Origin: Carallia brachiata
Lineage: Eukaryota; Streptophyta; Magnoliopsida; Malpighiales; Rhizophoraceae
Assembly: GCA_021464245.1 (NCBI GenBank)
Contig: JADCRB010000117.1
Coordinates: 111,906-175,905, forward strand
Direction of reading: 5' to 3'
DNA length: 64,000 nucleotides
In this document: one piece after another, positions 25,289-39,844 of the stretch
Position numbering within the stretch: position 1 is the first letter of the stretch
How the letters are laid out: every line of letters begins with the position of its first letter
Translations under genes and position numbers: made by a program
Notes under the pieces: generated by a model
Database searches by the model: none
What the model was told of the DNA's origin: nothing
The model's input: only the letters and a program-made list of their open reading frames with translations

Positions 25289-25843
25289 TCAGCTAACTAT
25301 CTGCTGCTGCCAAATGTAATGCAACCCATCAGGCGGACAGAACAATTGTTCAATCCTGCGATCCTCCATGCTAAAGACCCAGAAACTACTGCCTGGCAGA
25401 AGAGTTTCCCGCTGCACATTTATGCAGTCGTCCTTGAAGTAGACGCAGTTAGCCTCCATTCCCCTTAAGCTACAAGGTGGCAGAGCAACCGAGTGGTAAT
25501 CGCCTAAAAGGACTGTCCAATCCCCCAAGTCTGCAACAAGCCTCCCTCTGCACTCATTGCCAGTCAACTGGCCAGCCGAGAACGAACTTGTTAAGCGGCC
25601 AGAATTGGGTATATTTTCTACATATCTGATAATCAGAAACAACTGATCTTTTCCTGACTCTCGGGGTCAAGCAATACTCGGGTTTCTACTTTCTTGATAG
25701 GGTATCAGAACACTACTTTCAAGCGCTTCAATAAAGGTTTTGCCCATTCTTAGCACTAACCAAAACGAAGATCGATAGCAAATAAAAGCTGAATCCTCGC
25801 TGTCCATCCACATTTGATCATTAACATGAATCCAGCGTCCCAT
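25289..25843 (-). pseudogene. KIB1-4/DUF295-type F-box protein remnant
   Basis: Minus-strand frame from an ATG at 25843 to a stop at 25289, interrupted by one in-frame TGA (25667-25669). The C-terminal part matches the end of the DUF295 (KIB1-4 beta-propeller) domain of SKIP23-like F-box proteins. It has a hydrophobic LFLIIRYVEN strand, LGDWTVLLGDYHSVALP, GMEANCVYFKDDC, and a WVFSMEDRRIEQL strand near the end. The F-box and most of the propeller are absent. It lies downstream of RPS27 on the same strand. Probably a decayed fragment. Confidence 0.55.
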
Positions 25844-26903
25844 ATTTCAAAATCGACTCTTCTGCACACTTGACAATCAGGAGAGACAAAAGCAACAAAA
25901 TTTTCGAGAATAAAAAACAGTTAATGTTGAAAGTATTTTTTGGAGCGACATATGGCAGCGAAATTATAAGAGAGAAGGTGCAGATGTCAATGGTCCACGG
26001 GCTTATGATTGCCAAAAAATATGCCTATGATATAAGGAGGCAAAGAACATGGGGAACAGATCAAATATCTGTCTCGAAGGAAATAAGTCATAAGAAGTTG
26101 AACAAATAAAACTCATAAATTTCATTTGTTAAATTCAATTAAAATAAAACTGCAAAATGTCATGTTAATGTTCGCTTCAAATACATAACAATTAACAAAT
26201 ACATCTGTTCCTTGGCCTCCACTTCATGACGGGAGGGCGTGACATGATGGAAATGCAAAGCAAATCTAACCCAGATAACAAAATTATAAAAAGGAAAAAT
26301 AAAAGGTAAAGGAGAAGAAAACATTAGCAACTATGTTATCAAGCGTGACAATTCGGCATGGCAAGCCCAACGTGCAGAAGTACTCAATGATCGGTTACAT
26401 TAAGCAAAAACACTCAGAGATCAGCATCCATGAATCACAAGTCATTACTATTGGCAACCATGGAAACATATAGATAAAGCTTCCAAATTATTATATAAAT
26501 CACAAGAAATGTATTTTTTTCCAACCACCACACTGTATCCTCTAACAAAGGCAAACGACCGTGGCAACACATAGACAGCAATCTATATTGATTCCAAAAA
26601 ACAAAGCCTCGTTTAGAATTAAGCAGCCAGACGAAGACAACACTTACTGCAGCAAAATCAGAAAATAACAGCCATTCCAATGACCAAAACCTTTGTTCAG
26701 AAAAAATTACAAATCAAAATCAACAGCCGAGTAGAAAACATCAAAACAAAACGAAACCAAATTGGAGGAAGAGCGCTGCATTTCTCAGTTGAAAGATTGG
26801 AAACCATCCATCACCACACCCTCCTCAAACCCTCAACCCCAAGTTGCAAAGTAAGTTTACTAGCATTTGCAAGGAACAACAGAGAGCGACCAGAATCATA
26901 CAT

Positions 26904-27848
<945 letters not shown>

Positions 27849-30039
27849 GTTATGTTAGATCCTGTGATATGAATTCCTGTGGCTGTAGCAGTAGTAGCAG
27901 AAATCAGAAACCCTGACCTAGCTCTAGGCTCTCGCTAACCGGGCGGGCCTCCCAACGCCGATTATTCTCGCAGGAAGGCAGGGAGACCGATTTCTGTTGA
28001 TTTATTACGATGAGTTCGGATGCGGGACTCAGAATTTTTTGTGTTTAAAACTTTTTCCTGTTAAGATGAGAGTGAAATTTTTTAAAATTATAAAAAAATT
28101 TTACAACAAAGAAAAGGTAACAAAATTTATTTTTTACACTCTTGCTATAAAAATTTTTTCCCAAAATGCACTCTTGTTTTATTTTGACAAAATATATTCA
28201 GGTCTGTACTTTTTTCTTATTACAGTACGTGGCCCAACAAAATTATAAGAAGAATTATCTGTATCATAATAAGTAAAAAAAAATTTATAATTATATTCAC
28301 AAAATATGTAATAAAAATAAAAAAATTATTATTTTTTATTACACATATTATTATTATTATTGTCTAAAACATAATAATTATTATATTATAAAATTATAGA
28401 TAATAATGGAGACAAAAAAATTTTAGGCCATGACATTTATCCATTGCAACATTACGAGCCTAGGGAAACGATGATTAAAAAAAAAAACATGAAAACCAGA
28501 CAATGTCTGTCGACCGGTCGATGTACCTTAAACCCTATTTGATTTCGGCTACCTGATCATTTCCTCCGCGCTAACCGCCTCCTTGGGCCAACTGCAAACA
28601 ACGAACCTGAATCCCCTTGGACCGGCCCTGGCCCTGGCCCGGGCTTCGGTTGTGTCCCTGAACACGGTTGGTAAGCTGACGTGGAAATCGAGTCGGGCTG
28701 ACCTTTTGCTAATGCTGCCTTTTAGCCTAGATCCACTGAAAGATGTCCTTTTTAATGTCAGACAAGTGAGGCTGACGTGACGGCTGTTAGCGTCAAAATG
28801 GGCTTTGATCCTTGGAGCTCCACGGCAGGAGCAGTATGGGCCTGATATGTGCATGTTGTTTCTGAAATTGGTCCTCCATCCAAGTTCCGGACTCGAGTGA
28901 TTGGATTGACGCCCATCTGCCCCCCCCCCACAATTCAACTGGCGGATCCAACATTCTTTGGGTTTGGCAGTATCCCTTTGGGCCTTTCTTGCTTGGTCTA
29001 TACTACAAAACATTCAGAATCTTGAATATTGAATTTAATTTAATTAATTAGAAGTATGTACTTTTAACTCTCAAATTAGGGTTTAAACTCCAAAATTTCT
29101 GCTTACCTTTATCATTCTTTTACCATTAGGTTACCAGCTCTAATAGACCCAAACAAAAAAAAAAAAAAACCAAATCTTCTCCTCATTGGGGATTCAGTTG
29201 GCCCAAGACAAAAAATGATGAAAGAAATTCTTTAGACACCTCATTAGGATAAATTTAAATTTTTATTTAGATTGAAGATTTTAATACTTAAAATTGGTTA
29301 TAAGATTTGTAAAAATGAAAAGAGTTACTCTCATTATAAAATTCATAACCAAAAGACTCCCTAATGAATAGATTAAAGAAATAACTAATAGGAAATTTAT
29401 TAGCTCCCTTTTATGAATCATGATATGATGGTTAAAAAATCCGCCAAAACATGGTTTAGAACACATTGGTCATCAACTTGACGTGATTTTTCATTTTTAA
29501 TTTTGTTTTTCATATTAATTAGAAGTAGTGGGAGATCAGTTGTTTTGCATTATGCATTTAAATAGAAAAAGTTTTTTTAACCAATATAAATAAGAGCTCT
29601 ATTGCACAATTTAATTTAGATATAATGAAAGTAATTATGTAATTCATTCAACGTTTAACATTTTTTTTTTAAATTCAATCAATCAACAACACATATTACT
29701 TTAATTTTACTTTAATCCTACTTACAAAATCCTATTAAGTATGTCCCTATAAATAATACGCATTTAATTGTTTAGTGAGATGCATTTAATTATTACACGG
29801 CTAGTACCTTTTAAATGGTGTTCGTTCTTCTTAACCAAATCATATTCTTGTCAAAAAAAAAAATAATTATAAATAATTATCACACAAATGTCATATGTAC
29901 CAAGTAAAAATGTTTCCTTTTTATTGAGAATGCATTGTTGGAGCGTCCAAAATAGCTTATGTTTTAAGGACTTTTGCCACTTCTTAGTTCCTGGAGTTAA
30001 TATACAAATAAATCTTCAACTTTCTCTCTTTTATCAAAG
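27849..30039. other. RPS27 promoter and AT-rich spacer
   Basis: The first 150 bases form the RPS27 leader and promoter. Beyond this the sequence is AT-rich, except for a GC-balanced patch at 28540-28990. That patch has overlapping open frames on both strands (up to 154 codons, minus) without any recognisable domain. I see no supported gene. Confidence 0.4.
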
Positions 30040-30811
30040 TTAGCGTGCGCAGCCCTTGCAATCGTGCGTCGAGGGGAGGTTTCTGGTGTAGTCAGTCCTT
30101 CCAATGGCCGTTTAGTCACCCTTTGGTGGTGTTTCATCGTTCTCTTGCTTCTTAGTGGCTGGGTTGAGTCTTTTGTCCCTTAGCTGTCTAGTGTACATTG
30201 TCGTTCTGGGTTGGGCTTGTGTCTGTGTGTTCTCCCCTGCCCCCTCAGGTTGTCTTTGAGGTTGGAGGGGTGGGGGAGGTCTCCTTTTTGTGAGTACTGG
30301 TTGGGCCATGTACAGCTTGGGTGGGTGGTTCCTCTCAGGCAATGTGGTGGAGCCGATCCTTGGCAGCTGTTGTGTGGATGTGGGATTAGGATGTTTCGGT
30401 GCTGTGATTCTCCTGCCTGTTCCCTAAGATTCTCGCACATCTTGGCATTGGGATCACGTGGCTTTTGGTGATTTGTTGAAGCCTTCATGGCGGTTGCCAT
30501 TTGATGGCGTTGTTGCTCACTACGGAGGTCGGTCACCGGTGCCTATCTCTTTCTATCTACGGAGGGGCCGTGGAGCAGTGTTGGTCTTGACTAGGCCTGT
30601 GGGTCGGGTTTCTGTCTGGGCATGGGCCCAGGTTTTGTCAGGCCCCATGTGTCATGGTATGGTGTTGTCCTCCTTTGAGCCTTTAGAATGGACTTTGAAT
30701 TGTGTGGTCAGTGGTTATCATGCATGTAATGGGTATTTTTGAGCTCTACCTTTATACTTTATGTTATTAATGCAATGCATCTTTTTTATTGTTCAAAAAA
30801 AAAAAAAAAGA
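30040..30811 (+). mobile_element. LINE-like 3' region with poly(A) tail
   Basis: A GT-rich, GC-balanced block in AT-rich surroundings. It ends with a near-terminal TTATTAATGCAATGCATC motif, TTGTTC and an A run at about 30796-30810. Plant LINE ends have this form. No RT domain is present, and a target-site duplication was not established. Probably a truncated copy. Confidence 0.5.
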
Positions 30812-31499
30812 ACAAATCTGGCATTTACTTCGAAAAAAGTAACAATTGTATCCCTGTAAAATTTTCTTGAAAAATCTAGCCTACCATTAATTCCGTCAAA
30901 TGAAATCTGTTAAGAAACGTAGCACGATGATTAGCTAAAAGTGCTGACCTGGAGAAATGAATACAGCCATATCGGTAGTTTTTGACAAGTGCCTAAATGG
31001 GCCTTTCCAGCACAAGCCCAAACACCCACTAATCTAATTAAACCTAAATCTTCAAAAGTTGACTGATTCACTAATTCTCTTTTTAAGTATAAACAATTTT
31101 AAAACTTTAACTAAAAAATTAAACCCCAAATTGCACAAAACACGAGTGTGGATCAACAGGTCATGACATCGGTGACACCACAATTAATGAGAAAAATCAC
31201 CACACACTTGCATGCCCGGCAGTGTTTTCCGGTTCCTTAATTCCGTAAGCTTTCATAGGCATCGATGAGATAAAGATGCAAAGACACACACACCTATACA
31301 CTTTCTTTCTGTGAACTACAACTACAAGGCTGATGCCCGCCTTCACGCTCTCTTTTCTAACGTTTCAAACACTTATTTTTTCCTTTTTGTGGGTGAGATG
31401 TTGACAGGACAGCTTGAAATACAACAAGATATCCTATAAGATATAACTCAATTGATACTGGAGTCAATTTCTAAAACAGAAGGATACTAGGAATGAGTC
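30812..31499. other. Spacer and 3' UTR of the NPF gene
   Basis: No coding sequence recognised. The last few hundred bases are likely 3' UTR of the minus-strand transporter. Confidence 0.4.
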
Positions 31500-34115
31500 C
31501 TATGATTCCAATTTCCCATTGTCCTCAACCATCTTTATTGGAGTTGGGGTGTTCTGTTTGCTGCTGGTTGCAATTTGTTCACCCACCTCAGACTTATGCC
31601 CTGCCCTGTACTTGTACCTGTGCGCTGAATATAGAAAAGCCAAGAAATTTATGGTGCTTAGAACTGTAAGAAGCCAGTAAAAGTAGTCGAACCTGCCAGT
31701 GTTTATATTCTGGTTTAGCCAGGATTCCCCTGTTTCTCCCTTTCCCGTTACTGATTTGACGATGTTGTTCAATATAGTTGCTGCAAAGCAGCCTAAGCCA
31801 CCAGCAAGAGCAGCATAGGCAGACCCTATACTCCTCATTGCATCTGGGGCTTCCTCATAGAGAAATTCCAGTAATCCCACGAGGCAAAACACTTCGGCTA
31901 TTCCAATCAGGCAATACTGGATAAGCAGCCAGTATACACTTAAATTTGGCATGGGGGTCAAGAAATTGAACTCAAATCCGTGTTTTATGGCATAATTTCT
32001 CCGATACCTCTCAAAAATCGCGGCCCATGCCACTGACATGATTGAAACTGCCAGGCCAATGCCTACCCTTTGAAGCTGAGAAGCACCATGAGGATGCCCA
32101 GTAATGCGCTGAGATATTGGGACGAACACCGAGTAATACAGACTTAATATAAGGAAGATGCTAAGGCCAGGAAACACAGGCATGCATGTTACTGGAAGCT
32201 TCAAATGTCCCAAGTGTGTGTTCATAGTATAGGCTTGCTGCACTGAGAGCGTCAGATACTCTGTAAGGACTACACTGAGCATTATTGTACATGCTGGTAT
32301 CGGGATAAGTTTGATCAATATCTTGACTTCCTCTACTTGAGTTACGGTGCAAAGCCGCCATGGGCTTGGATCGTTCCCATCTTCTTTCACTTGCAGAGCA
32401 GCCTTGTCCAAACATCTGCGGGGTCAAAAAGAGTCTCGGAGATCATGTTGATGAACATTTGACAAGTATGAAGGTAAATTGATCTAGGAGATTTCCATGT
32501 GAGTGCAGTCCTCCAAAGCCCTCCCCCCAAGTAGGAGATGTATTTAAGGCTCACTGGATTAGCTCTTACTAGGGTGTAAGCTATTGAGTTTTAATGCACT
32601 CGAGCCAAAGTGAAATTCAGGCTAACTTTGTGCAATTAGTTGAGATTGGCATTGCGACTATATTGCCTATATAAAAGGGTAGAAACAGTACCTGAAATCA
32701 TCTGTATGAACTATCTTTCCACTACCCTTTATGGCAGAATGCTTTCCAGTAACCTCGTAGAGGCCTACCAATTCGCTGCTGGAGAAAGGGGTATTTCTCT
32801 TCCGAAAGGCAGCAAACAGAACTTGGGCAACTCGTGTTAGGGGACTACCTCCAGGCAATCTGTGCCTGTATAGAGGAGTGCCAACAAAGAATAGTATGTT
32901 TGATAAACCCATAGCTACGGCCAATGAACCAAAAGCATATCCCCATCCAAGTTTCATTTGAACATACACCACCAACGTGAAGGCCACTATAGCCCCAGTG
33001 GTTACAGACAGATAAAAGAAATTGAAAAACCTATCCAAGTGGGACTGGTAGTTTTTACTCCTTTCATCAAACTGATCTGCCCCGAATGAAGAAACACAGG
33101 GTCTTATTCCTGCGGCCCCAAATCCTGTCACATAAAGGACTGCGTAGAGGTATAGCATCTGCCATGGCTTCGCGGGCTCACAACCACCCAAAAGCAAGGA
33201 TAACCGGTCACATTTATCCTGATTTGGCATGAACACGTCCATTGTTGCACATAAGGTTATACCTATCAGACCCTCCACGTGGGAACACAAAATACAGTCA
33301 TTGTCAGGTTAGTTCAAGAGGCAATTAGCTAGCAATAGAATGAAAATTCATGAAAGGATCTTACTGCAAGGTAGATTGTTGTGAAGATTGCTATTGTCCA
33401 ATATCGACCAAGATAAGCATCTGCAATAAAACCGCCAAGAACAGAGGAAGCTTGTGATATCCCTAGGAAGTTGTTGACAGCATTTGATGCACCGGTGAAG
33501 GGCCTATGCATGACATAAAACATAAAGGCCACCATATTAACCGAAAGGCCAAAATAAGCCATCCTCTCTGCCATTTCATTCCCTGTACAAACGAAGATCC
33601 AAGCTCTCTAAGAGTAGGGTGAATGATATGGCCATGCAACTTATGCACCAACCAACTGTTGCTTTTCAAACAGAAAGAAAATAAAGCTAATAGACGATGT
33701 TGCTCTAGCCAATGTTCTGGTATGATTTTGGTCAACTAAATACATCAATTTTGGCCGAGCTGAGGGGAAATCTTTATTCATCAATGCAAAATTCATAAAT
33801 TCAGGAGAGGACATCCGCATTTTATCATCAGTCAAATATAAAATTCAATGGTAACCAAACGAAAAGCAACAGGCTTACCAAAAATGAACAAGGCAGCAAT
33901 CCAGCCGCCTGTCTTAGAGAGATCAGAAATAGGCTTCCCGCGGATGTTAACTGGCGTAGTTCCTACATTATAGCACGACCAAATGCCGTCCGCCTGTTAT
34001 CAGACTCCATGAAGTATATTCCAAGCTTCTTGCTCCGAGCTGAGTCAGATTTCCCATCAAAAGTGGCTGGCGTCTCTGGCAGACATTCAGGTGACTTGAT
34101 TTCACTTTTGTCCAT
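31500..34115 (-). CDS. NRT1/PTR family (NPF) proton-coupled transporter
   Basis: MFS carrier of the NPF family, which moves nitrate, peptides or hormones with protons across the plasma membrane or tonoplast. Four coding exons on the minus strand: 34115-33879, 33582-33365, 33272-32692 and 32415-31500, giving about 650 residues. The proton-coupling ExxER motif is present as NEMAERMAYFG. Then come NNFLGISQASSVLGGFIADAYLGRYW, FGAAGIRPCVSSFGADQF and FFNFFYLSV. A long hydrophilic central loop includes KGSGKIVHTDDFR, and the C-terminal helix set follows (QYCLIGIAEVFCLVGLLEFLYEEAPDAMRS). Exon 1 breaks frame near 34010, between TAFGR and TTPVNIRGKPISDLSK. One missing base explains this and restores the phase into exon 2. 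Subfamily and substrate cannot be fixed from sequence; an NPF6.1-like member is possible. A leader intron precedes the ATG. Confidence 0.92.
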
Positions 34116-34740
34116 CCCTCAAAAGTCCCTGTAAAAGCCAGCAACAGCAAATAATAACCTCTTTACCCAAGATTTAGCACAGAGTAAAACCTTAATATGG
34201 ACACGCCTAAACTAGCAAAGACCATGTCCTGATACTGAAAAGCAACACTCACCCAAAATAAAGCACTCTATATGTGACCATCCAAAGCCTACAAGAAGGT
34301 TCTGTTATTTCGAAAGCAGAGGAAGTACGAAACTCGAATAACAGTGAAAAAGGTGTTAAAAAAAAAAAAAAAGGAAAATTTGAGGGTCTGAGTGTCCAGC
34401 CTAGAGTTATTTTGTCAGGCGCTTCCAGTTGGCTATGAAACATACAGAAGAAACATTATGGTTCAACTTTCATGATCTTTTGAAAAAGCCAGCTAAATTA
34501 AGCTTCTCAATCTCAATTCTGACAGAGAACACCAGGTGCATGAACTACCAACTGAAAATAAATGAAGCACCATGATTTCTCTCTCGTATGACAAAAGCCA
34601 ATTCCCTCCCACACATAGAAATAATACCCATTAATTAACTTCAAAGGAAAATGAACAGCCAATTTGAAAAAGGACAGTAAACATGCGTACCTCAAACTCC
34701 AAGGGGTGACTTTGAGTAGGAAGCTGAATTTCTATCTTTT
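34116..34740 (-). promoter_or_regulatory. 5' leader of the NPF gene with leader intron
   Basis: On the minus strand a donor GAG|GTACGC at about 34690 and an acceptor TTTTACAG at about 34140 frame a leader intron of roughly 0.55 kb. The acceptor lies about 24 bases before the ATG. Leader introns are common in plant transporter genes. The transcription start is not visible. Confidence 0.5.
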
Positions 34741-36797
34741 TTTCTCACACAAAAATAGGCACAGAGTAAAGAATAAGTAACAAAGATCCGTCTAAATATC
34801 TTATAGGGGACGTAGTCAACGTGGGACTAAAGAGGGGATTTTATTTTGGTAACCGTACGCTTAGTAACACGAGTCCAAAGTGCAAATGGGAAGGCAATAA
34901 AGGACGTCCAACCAACTGGGTCAGGACCGATTGGCTGGAAATTAAATGGGATAGCCCATTAAAGAGAAAGGGACAGACGAACTGTGATGAGAGGCTGCAT
35001 TAATGCCTGGCTGCTTCCATCGTCTCAGTCAGTCGAGAACGGCAAAGACGGTGCATTTGGAAAAAAAAAAAAAAAAAGCTAGCAATACTAAGAAAGCAAC
35101 ATGAAAGCAATCACAAAAAAAATATCCATCAATTAAATTTATTTAGTTGTAAAATAAATAAAATTAAATATAAAAAATTATTTTATTATCACTTTATTAT
35201 TCACATATTGCTCTTATGTATTGTTATGTATTGCGTACGAAATGAAAATACGTTCAATTGCTGTCTTATTGCCAACTAACCCGAATTGGGATGGTCACGC
35301 TAGTAATCAATTATAATATCACTTAATTGCTTACTAATCAAACTAATGCCACCCACTTACTCTCTCTCATCTCTCATCTCCCATCTCCCATCTCCCATCT
35401 GGCCATCTCCCGTCTGTCTCTCTGTAGCTCTCAAGAGTAAAGTCATCACCCACATGCATTGAGTAATGTGATGGCAAGAAGCGCGGGTATAGGCTTATTA
35501 AAGCGCCAAAAAACGGGTAGACATGGAGATTCCTCTGCGTTGCGCACTTAAATGCTTCGACGACAACAGCACCAGGCCACAGCAAACGTCAAACTACTTT
35601 TAAACCCTCGCCAGTTCTTTTAAATCCAAAAGTGTTCTTAACTTCAGTTTGTGTACTTATATCAGTCCAGACTATACGAACTATGGAGCAAGGCTGGCTA
35701 GCTGCCTTGATTATAGCCTTTGTTTTGTTCTTTGTTGGAAAAATGTTACTATTTAAATATTGGTAGCATGGATTGAATTGTTAAACAGTTAAAAATAAAA
35801 TTATATTTTCAAGACTGTACTAACAATCCGCCAAATGCACTTTCACACTTGTTAATTTCGAATTTGGTAGAGTATTGAAATGCTTGTAACTGTTTCCCGT
35901 AAAAAAAGAACTGCTGGAAGCAATTCTAAAGAGTCAAGGAGTAGCCTACATTTCTAGGTGATTTTTTGAGAGTCTTACACACCCCTCCTCTCTCCATCAA
36001 GTTGAACGGGTCCAGTGCTTTCCTTCCTTCCTTCCTTCCTTCCTTTGTCCACATTTGTTTATTTCAATTTATGAAGAGAAGGCCCATGCGGCTATTTTCA
36101 ACTAGAATTAGTCAACTTTGTACCAAAATGAAATTCATGAGTTGTTTTAGGCCTACGTTGTGATGATTGATGAGCAGGAGGGAGATCATGGCTCTGTAGG
36201 TGGCAGTCGACCACTTATTAATTAATTAAAAAGTCTTTTTGGGTAATGGATAATAGGTATGCGATTACACATATACCTTTTTTTTTAGTTTAAAAAAATA
36301 ATAAATTATAAGTATAATAATATATATTTATAAATTAATTAGAAGTTATTTGTTTACGTTTTAATTGAGTAAAAAAAAGGACTCATTTATTATGAGATGA
36401 AAATATAAATTCAAACCAATAAAAAAAAAAAAGAACACGCATCACCAATTATTTGAGACCACATCGAATGTCACGTGTATCAATACACACCCAAAATAGA
36501 AGTAAAAGTTTTTAGGCAGTATTGAAAGACAACTAAGCTTTTCTCTTATATTAATTACTACTCGTCGTTCGTCATTTTTCCTTTTTTTTTTTTTTATTCA
36601 TTCATAATATTAATCGTATACCCGCATGCCCAGTGTGAACACAACAGATCTAATTTGATAAATATGAAAGGTATTTATAACATAACTTATTCAAATTTAG
36701 AACAGAACATGAGTTCAAAGTTTATGGAATCAAAAAATAGAAAATAATCAATCACTGATCACATCAGCTTTTTCTTCTGATCTTCTCTCTCTCTCTC

Positions 36798-36876
<79 letters not shown>

Positions 36877-37402
36877 TTAAACTCAATCTGCGTTTTGTGC
36901 AGATTTTAAATATTTTATATATAAACACACACACACACACTAAAACTCAATCTGCGTTTTGTGCAGATTTTAAATTTTTTTTATGTAAAATTAATTAACT
37001 TTTTAATGCAAGACTTCAAACATTAGAATAGAAGTAGAAAAAATATCGTTAGAATTAACTATGCCTAAAAAAAGAGCTAAACTATAATATTTCTTTTCTC
37101 AAAATTATATAACACGAAAAAAGCTAAATTATAATTAGATGCAATATACATGTCTTACTGATTTGCAAAGTGCAGTGCATTGTGCCTTTGGCTCGGAAGG
37201 AGCCTAGAGAAACGACAACACAAAATCTGAATTGTTAATCAATTTTAAATAGTTCTATATAAAACATACAAAGACAATTGCGACATGGTTTTTATGAAAA
37301 TTTTATATGAAAAGATAAGAAGAAAAGGACGGTGACGCCAAATTTGTGTCAATTGTCAAGAAAACTTTATCACCTCAATTCCAGTCACTCTCGTGAAGTT
37401 TA
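34741..37402. other. Spacer with microsatellites
   Basis: No gene seen. Contains short ATCTCCC tandem repeats at about 35365-35415, a CTTC run near 36020-36045, and CT/CA/TA compound microsatellites at about 36785-36872 with a duplicated segment after them. Confidence 0.4.
36850..36980. repeat. Tandem duplication of a CA repeat plus flanking unit
   Basis: AAACTCAATCTGCGTTTTGT followed by GCAGATTTTAAAT occurs twice, beginning near 36881 and 36943. Each copy is preceded by an ACACAC run. The unit is about 62 bp. A replication-slippage or unequal-exchange product. Confidence 0.7.
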
Positions 37403-37760
37403 CGCTTTATTTGGAATGCAAAAGGGATGAGGAGAGAAAATGAAGAGAAAGAAAGTGATGGGAAAGAAAGTAAATGGAGATAATGAAATTTTTTCTTATG
37501 TTATTTGAAGTGATAAGAGAATAATGAGGAAATAAAGTAGAGAGAAAATTATGAATTGTTTAGATATGAGAAGAAAGTGAAGAGAAAAAAAATATTTTAA
37601 TTATAAATTACTAATATACCCCCAATTTAGTGACAATTGGATCACCATTTTTTAACCAATGCTAATTATAATTTTTTTTTTTGTTTTTGGAAATCCTAAT
37701 GTACATACTTGTATAATCTATAAAACTAATTTGGACGTGTGATCTGTATATATGTGTATG

Positions 37761-37802
<42 letters not shown>

Positions 37803-38574
37803 TTATGTGATTTGTATATATATGTGTATACATTCCAAGCAAACTCTAATGGATGACGTGATTTTCACTGTGATTGGATATTTATAAATGTAGTTGATGA
37901 AAAAAAAATGATCTAAAAGGGTTGTCCAAATTTAACATCCCAAAGCAAAAAAAAATGGATTCAAAATCTTCCCCTATCTCATCACTAGGTGCGTAATTTA
38001 GTATCTCTATTTATTTATTACTTCAATTTTTTTTAGTGACACATAAGGGGCATCACCGTGATATTGGGGCTTGAGAATAACAAAAATGTTGGCCTCACCG
38101 TTATCATAGTTTGGGCAACGCACTATGGATATGTCCCATCACTAGGGGAGCAGAAACAGTCTGAGATAATAAATCAATTGTGAACAATCCACAATTCCAC
38201 ACTCACAGGCAATCGCTCGTGCATTGTAATTAATGACAATCTTACAGGTTTGGTTACATGCAATATCACAATAGGTAAGTTTGCGTGCTAACACATACAG
38301 TTAACATTCATATAGGGACGTTCCTATAAAATGCGACACAAAAGTGGACATCTATTCCCAAGCTCCCATACTTTATAGTACACAATACCTTAGTTACAGT
38401 TCATATCCGTCAGCTCCTGCTTACAGTTGATGCGAGACTCCAGCTACAAAATAAAATAAAAAAACCAAACAAACTAAGCAACAAATTCAATGCTTGCAAG
38501 CAACAGCATATTAAGAATACAGTGCAATTAAAAATGTTTACCTGTAAGTCTTCAATCTCTGTGGCAGTCTTACA

Positions 38575-39651
38575 TCAAGAACCATTCATAAGTTCTATTA
38601 AGAATTCAAAGCGAAACTCCTCTAGAACTCTAAAAACTTGTCGTGCTGCCACTTGATTGGTTGTTAAGAATATATACGCATCGCGTAAAATATTTGGAGT
38701 CACCTGCATGGCCTGCAATGCTTCATAGATTTCTTTCTCCGGATACACATGGGGTCGACTGCTCTCCAAAATATTAAGCGATCGCTCCAACAGGCCACCC
38801 TTAGCAATGTCATTACTCTTATCCAATGCTCTGGACACATTTTCAACAAATTCATTACTTTTCTCTAATGCCTTCGTGACATTGTCCATCCCCATATTCA
38901 TCTTTTCATATTGATTTTCCAACATTTCCATCATTGCCGCTTTGCATTTTGTTCCTATAGAGGATGTCCCTATAGAGTTCGCAGACGTGGTCTGGTCAGG
39001 ACTGAAGGTAGTCGGGTTGGCACTACAATGTCCGATCTCGTCAGCAAGGAAGTCAGCTGAAGACATCATCATGGGGTCACTGAAAGTATTCAGGTCAAAA
39101 AAAGCACTACTCTCTTCAGTTTGCCATTGTCTGCACTTCTCTCTTGCACTAAATGCGTGCTCTCCCGTTGCTCTATCTTCTGCAAAGAGCTCATAGAGCT
39201 TATCATAGTTTGGGATTGGAGTGCGCAACCATTTCCTTGCTATCGGTTTCTCCTGCATGTTGTCAGTAATGGTAAATATGACATACTTTTACCAGCAACA
39301 ATAACTAATTTTAGTATGCTTGCCATATGTGCTTACCATGATTAGTTGCTCCCAAACTTCAGTTGTAACTTCAAACATTTTCGTGACTGAGTTCCATGCA
39401 AACCCACTAAGGCCATCAAACAAATCTTTGCACTCGTTGAAACGACCTTTCAAACTCTTCAACCTGTTCTTAAAATGGTTTTTCTCAATAATTGGGCCAA
39501 ATCGATAGCGCAATGCTTTCACCACATTCGCATATGCTGTTGTAGTAAATGTCTCATCTTGTCTGTTACCCTTATGCTGTTCCTCAAGCAAGCAGTCTAG
39601 CAACATATTATCCATATCAGAGGTCCACTGTAAATTTCTTGCTTGATCCAT
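38575..39651 (-). CDS. PIF/Harbinger ORF1: Myb/SANT-like DNA-binding accessory protein
   Basis: Two exons, 39651-39337 and 39252-38575, join in phase to encode 330 residues. The N-terminal third is a Myb_DNA-bind_3 (trihelix/SANT-like) domain. It shows the tryptophan motif LQWTSDMDNMLLDCLL, KNHFKNRLKSLKGRF and a FAWN segment. The C-terminal half contains RKWLRTPIPNYDKLYELF, common in these Harbinger partners, and a helical region rich in Met, Glu and Lys. In characterised systems such as Ping/Pong, ORF1 works with the transposase, assisting its nuclear import and DNA binding. Host genes of similar type (L10-interacting MYB-like) exist, but position inside the TIRs argues for the transposon partner. 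The ATG is 194 bp from the nested MITE, which therefore sits in its promoter. Confidence 0.82.
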
Positions 39652-39844
39652 AGAAGCAGCCCTAGAATTATTAACATCACCCCTATTCACTGCACTTTGC
39701 ACGTTCCCACATACAGGTCGTTTACTCTTGCATATTGTCTAATAGACTGTTTCGGCCTCCACAACACAATTGTAGCAAGGCATACAAGCCAATGGGAGCT
39801 TCCTCTCCTTTTTTTATTTCATCCGCCGCAAATGAACCTAAAAC

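Noticed and set aside
28549..29013. 154-codon minus-strand ORF as a gene
   Set aside because: No recognisable domain. Overlapping open frames on the other strand suggest composition only.
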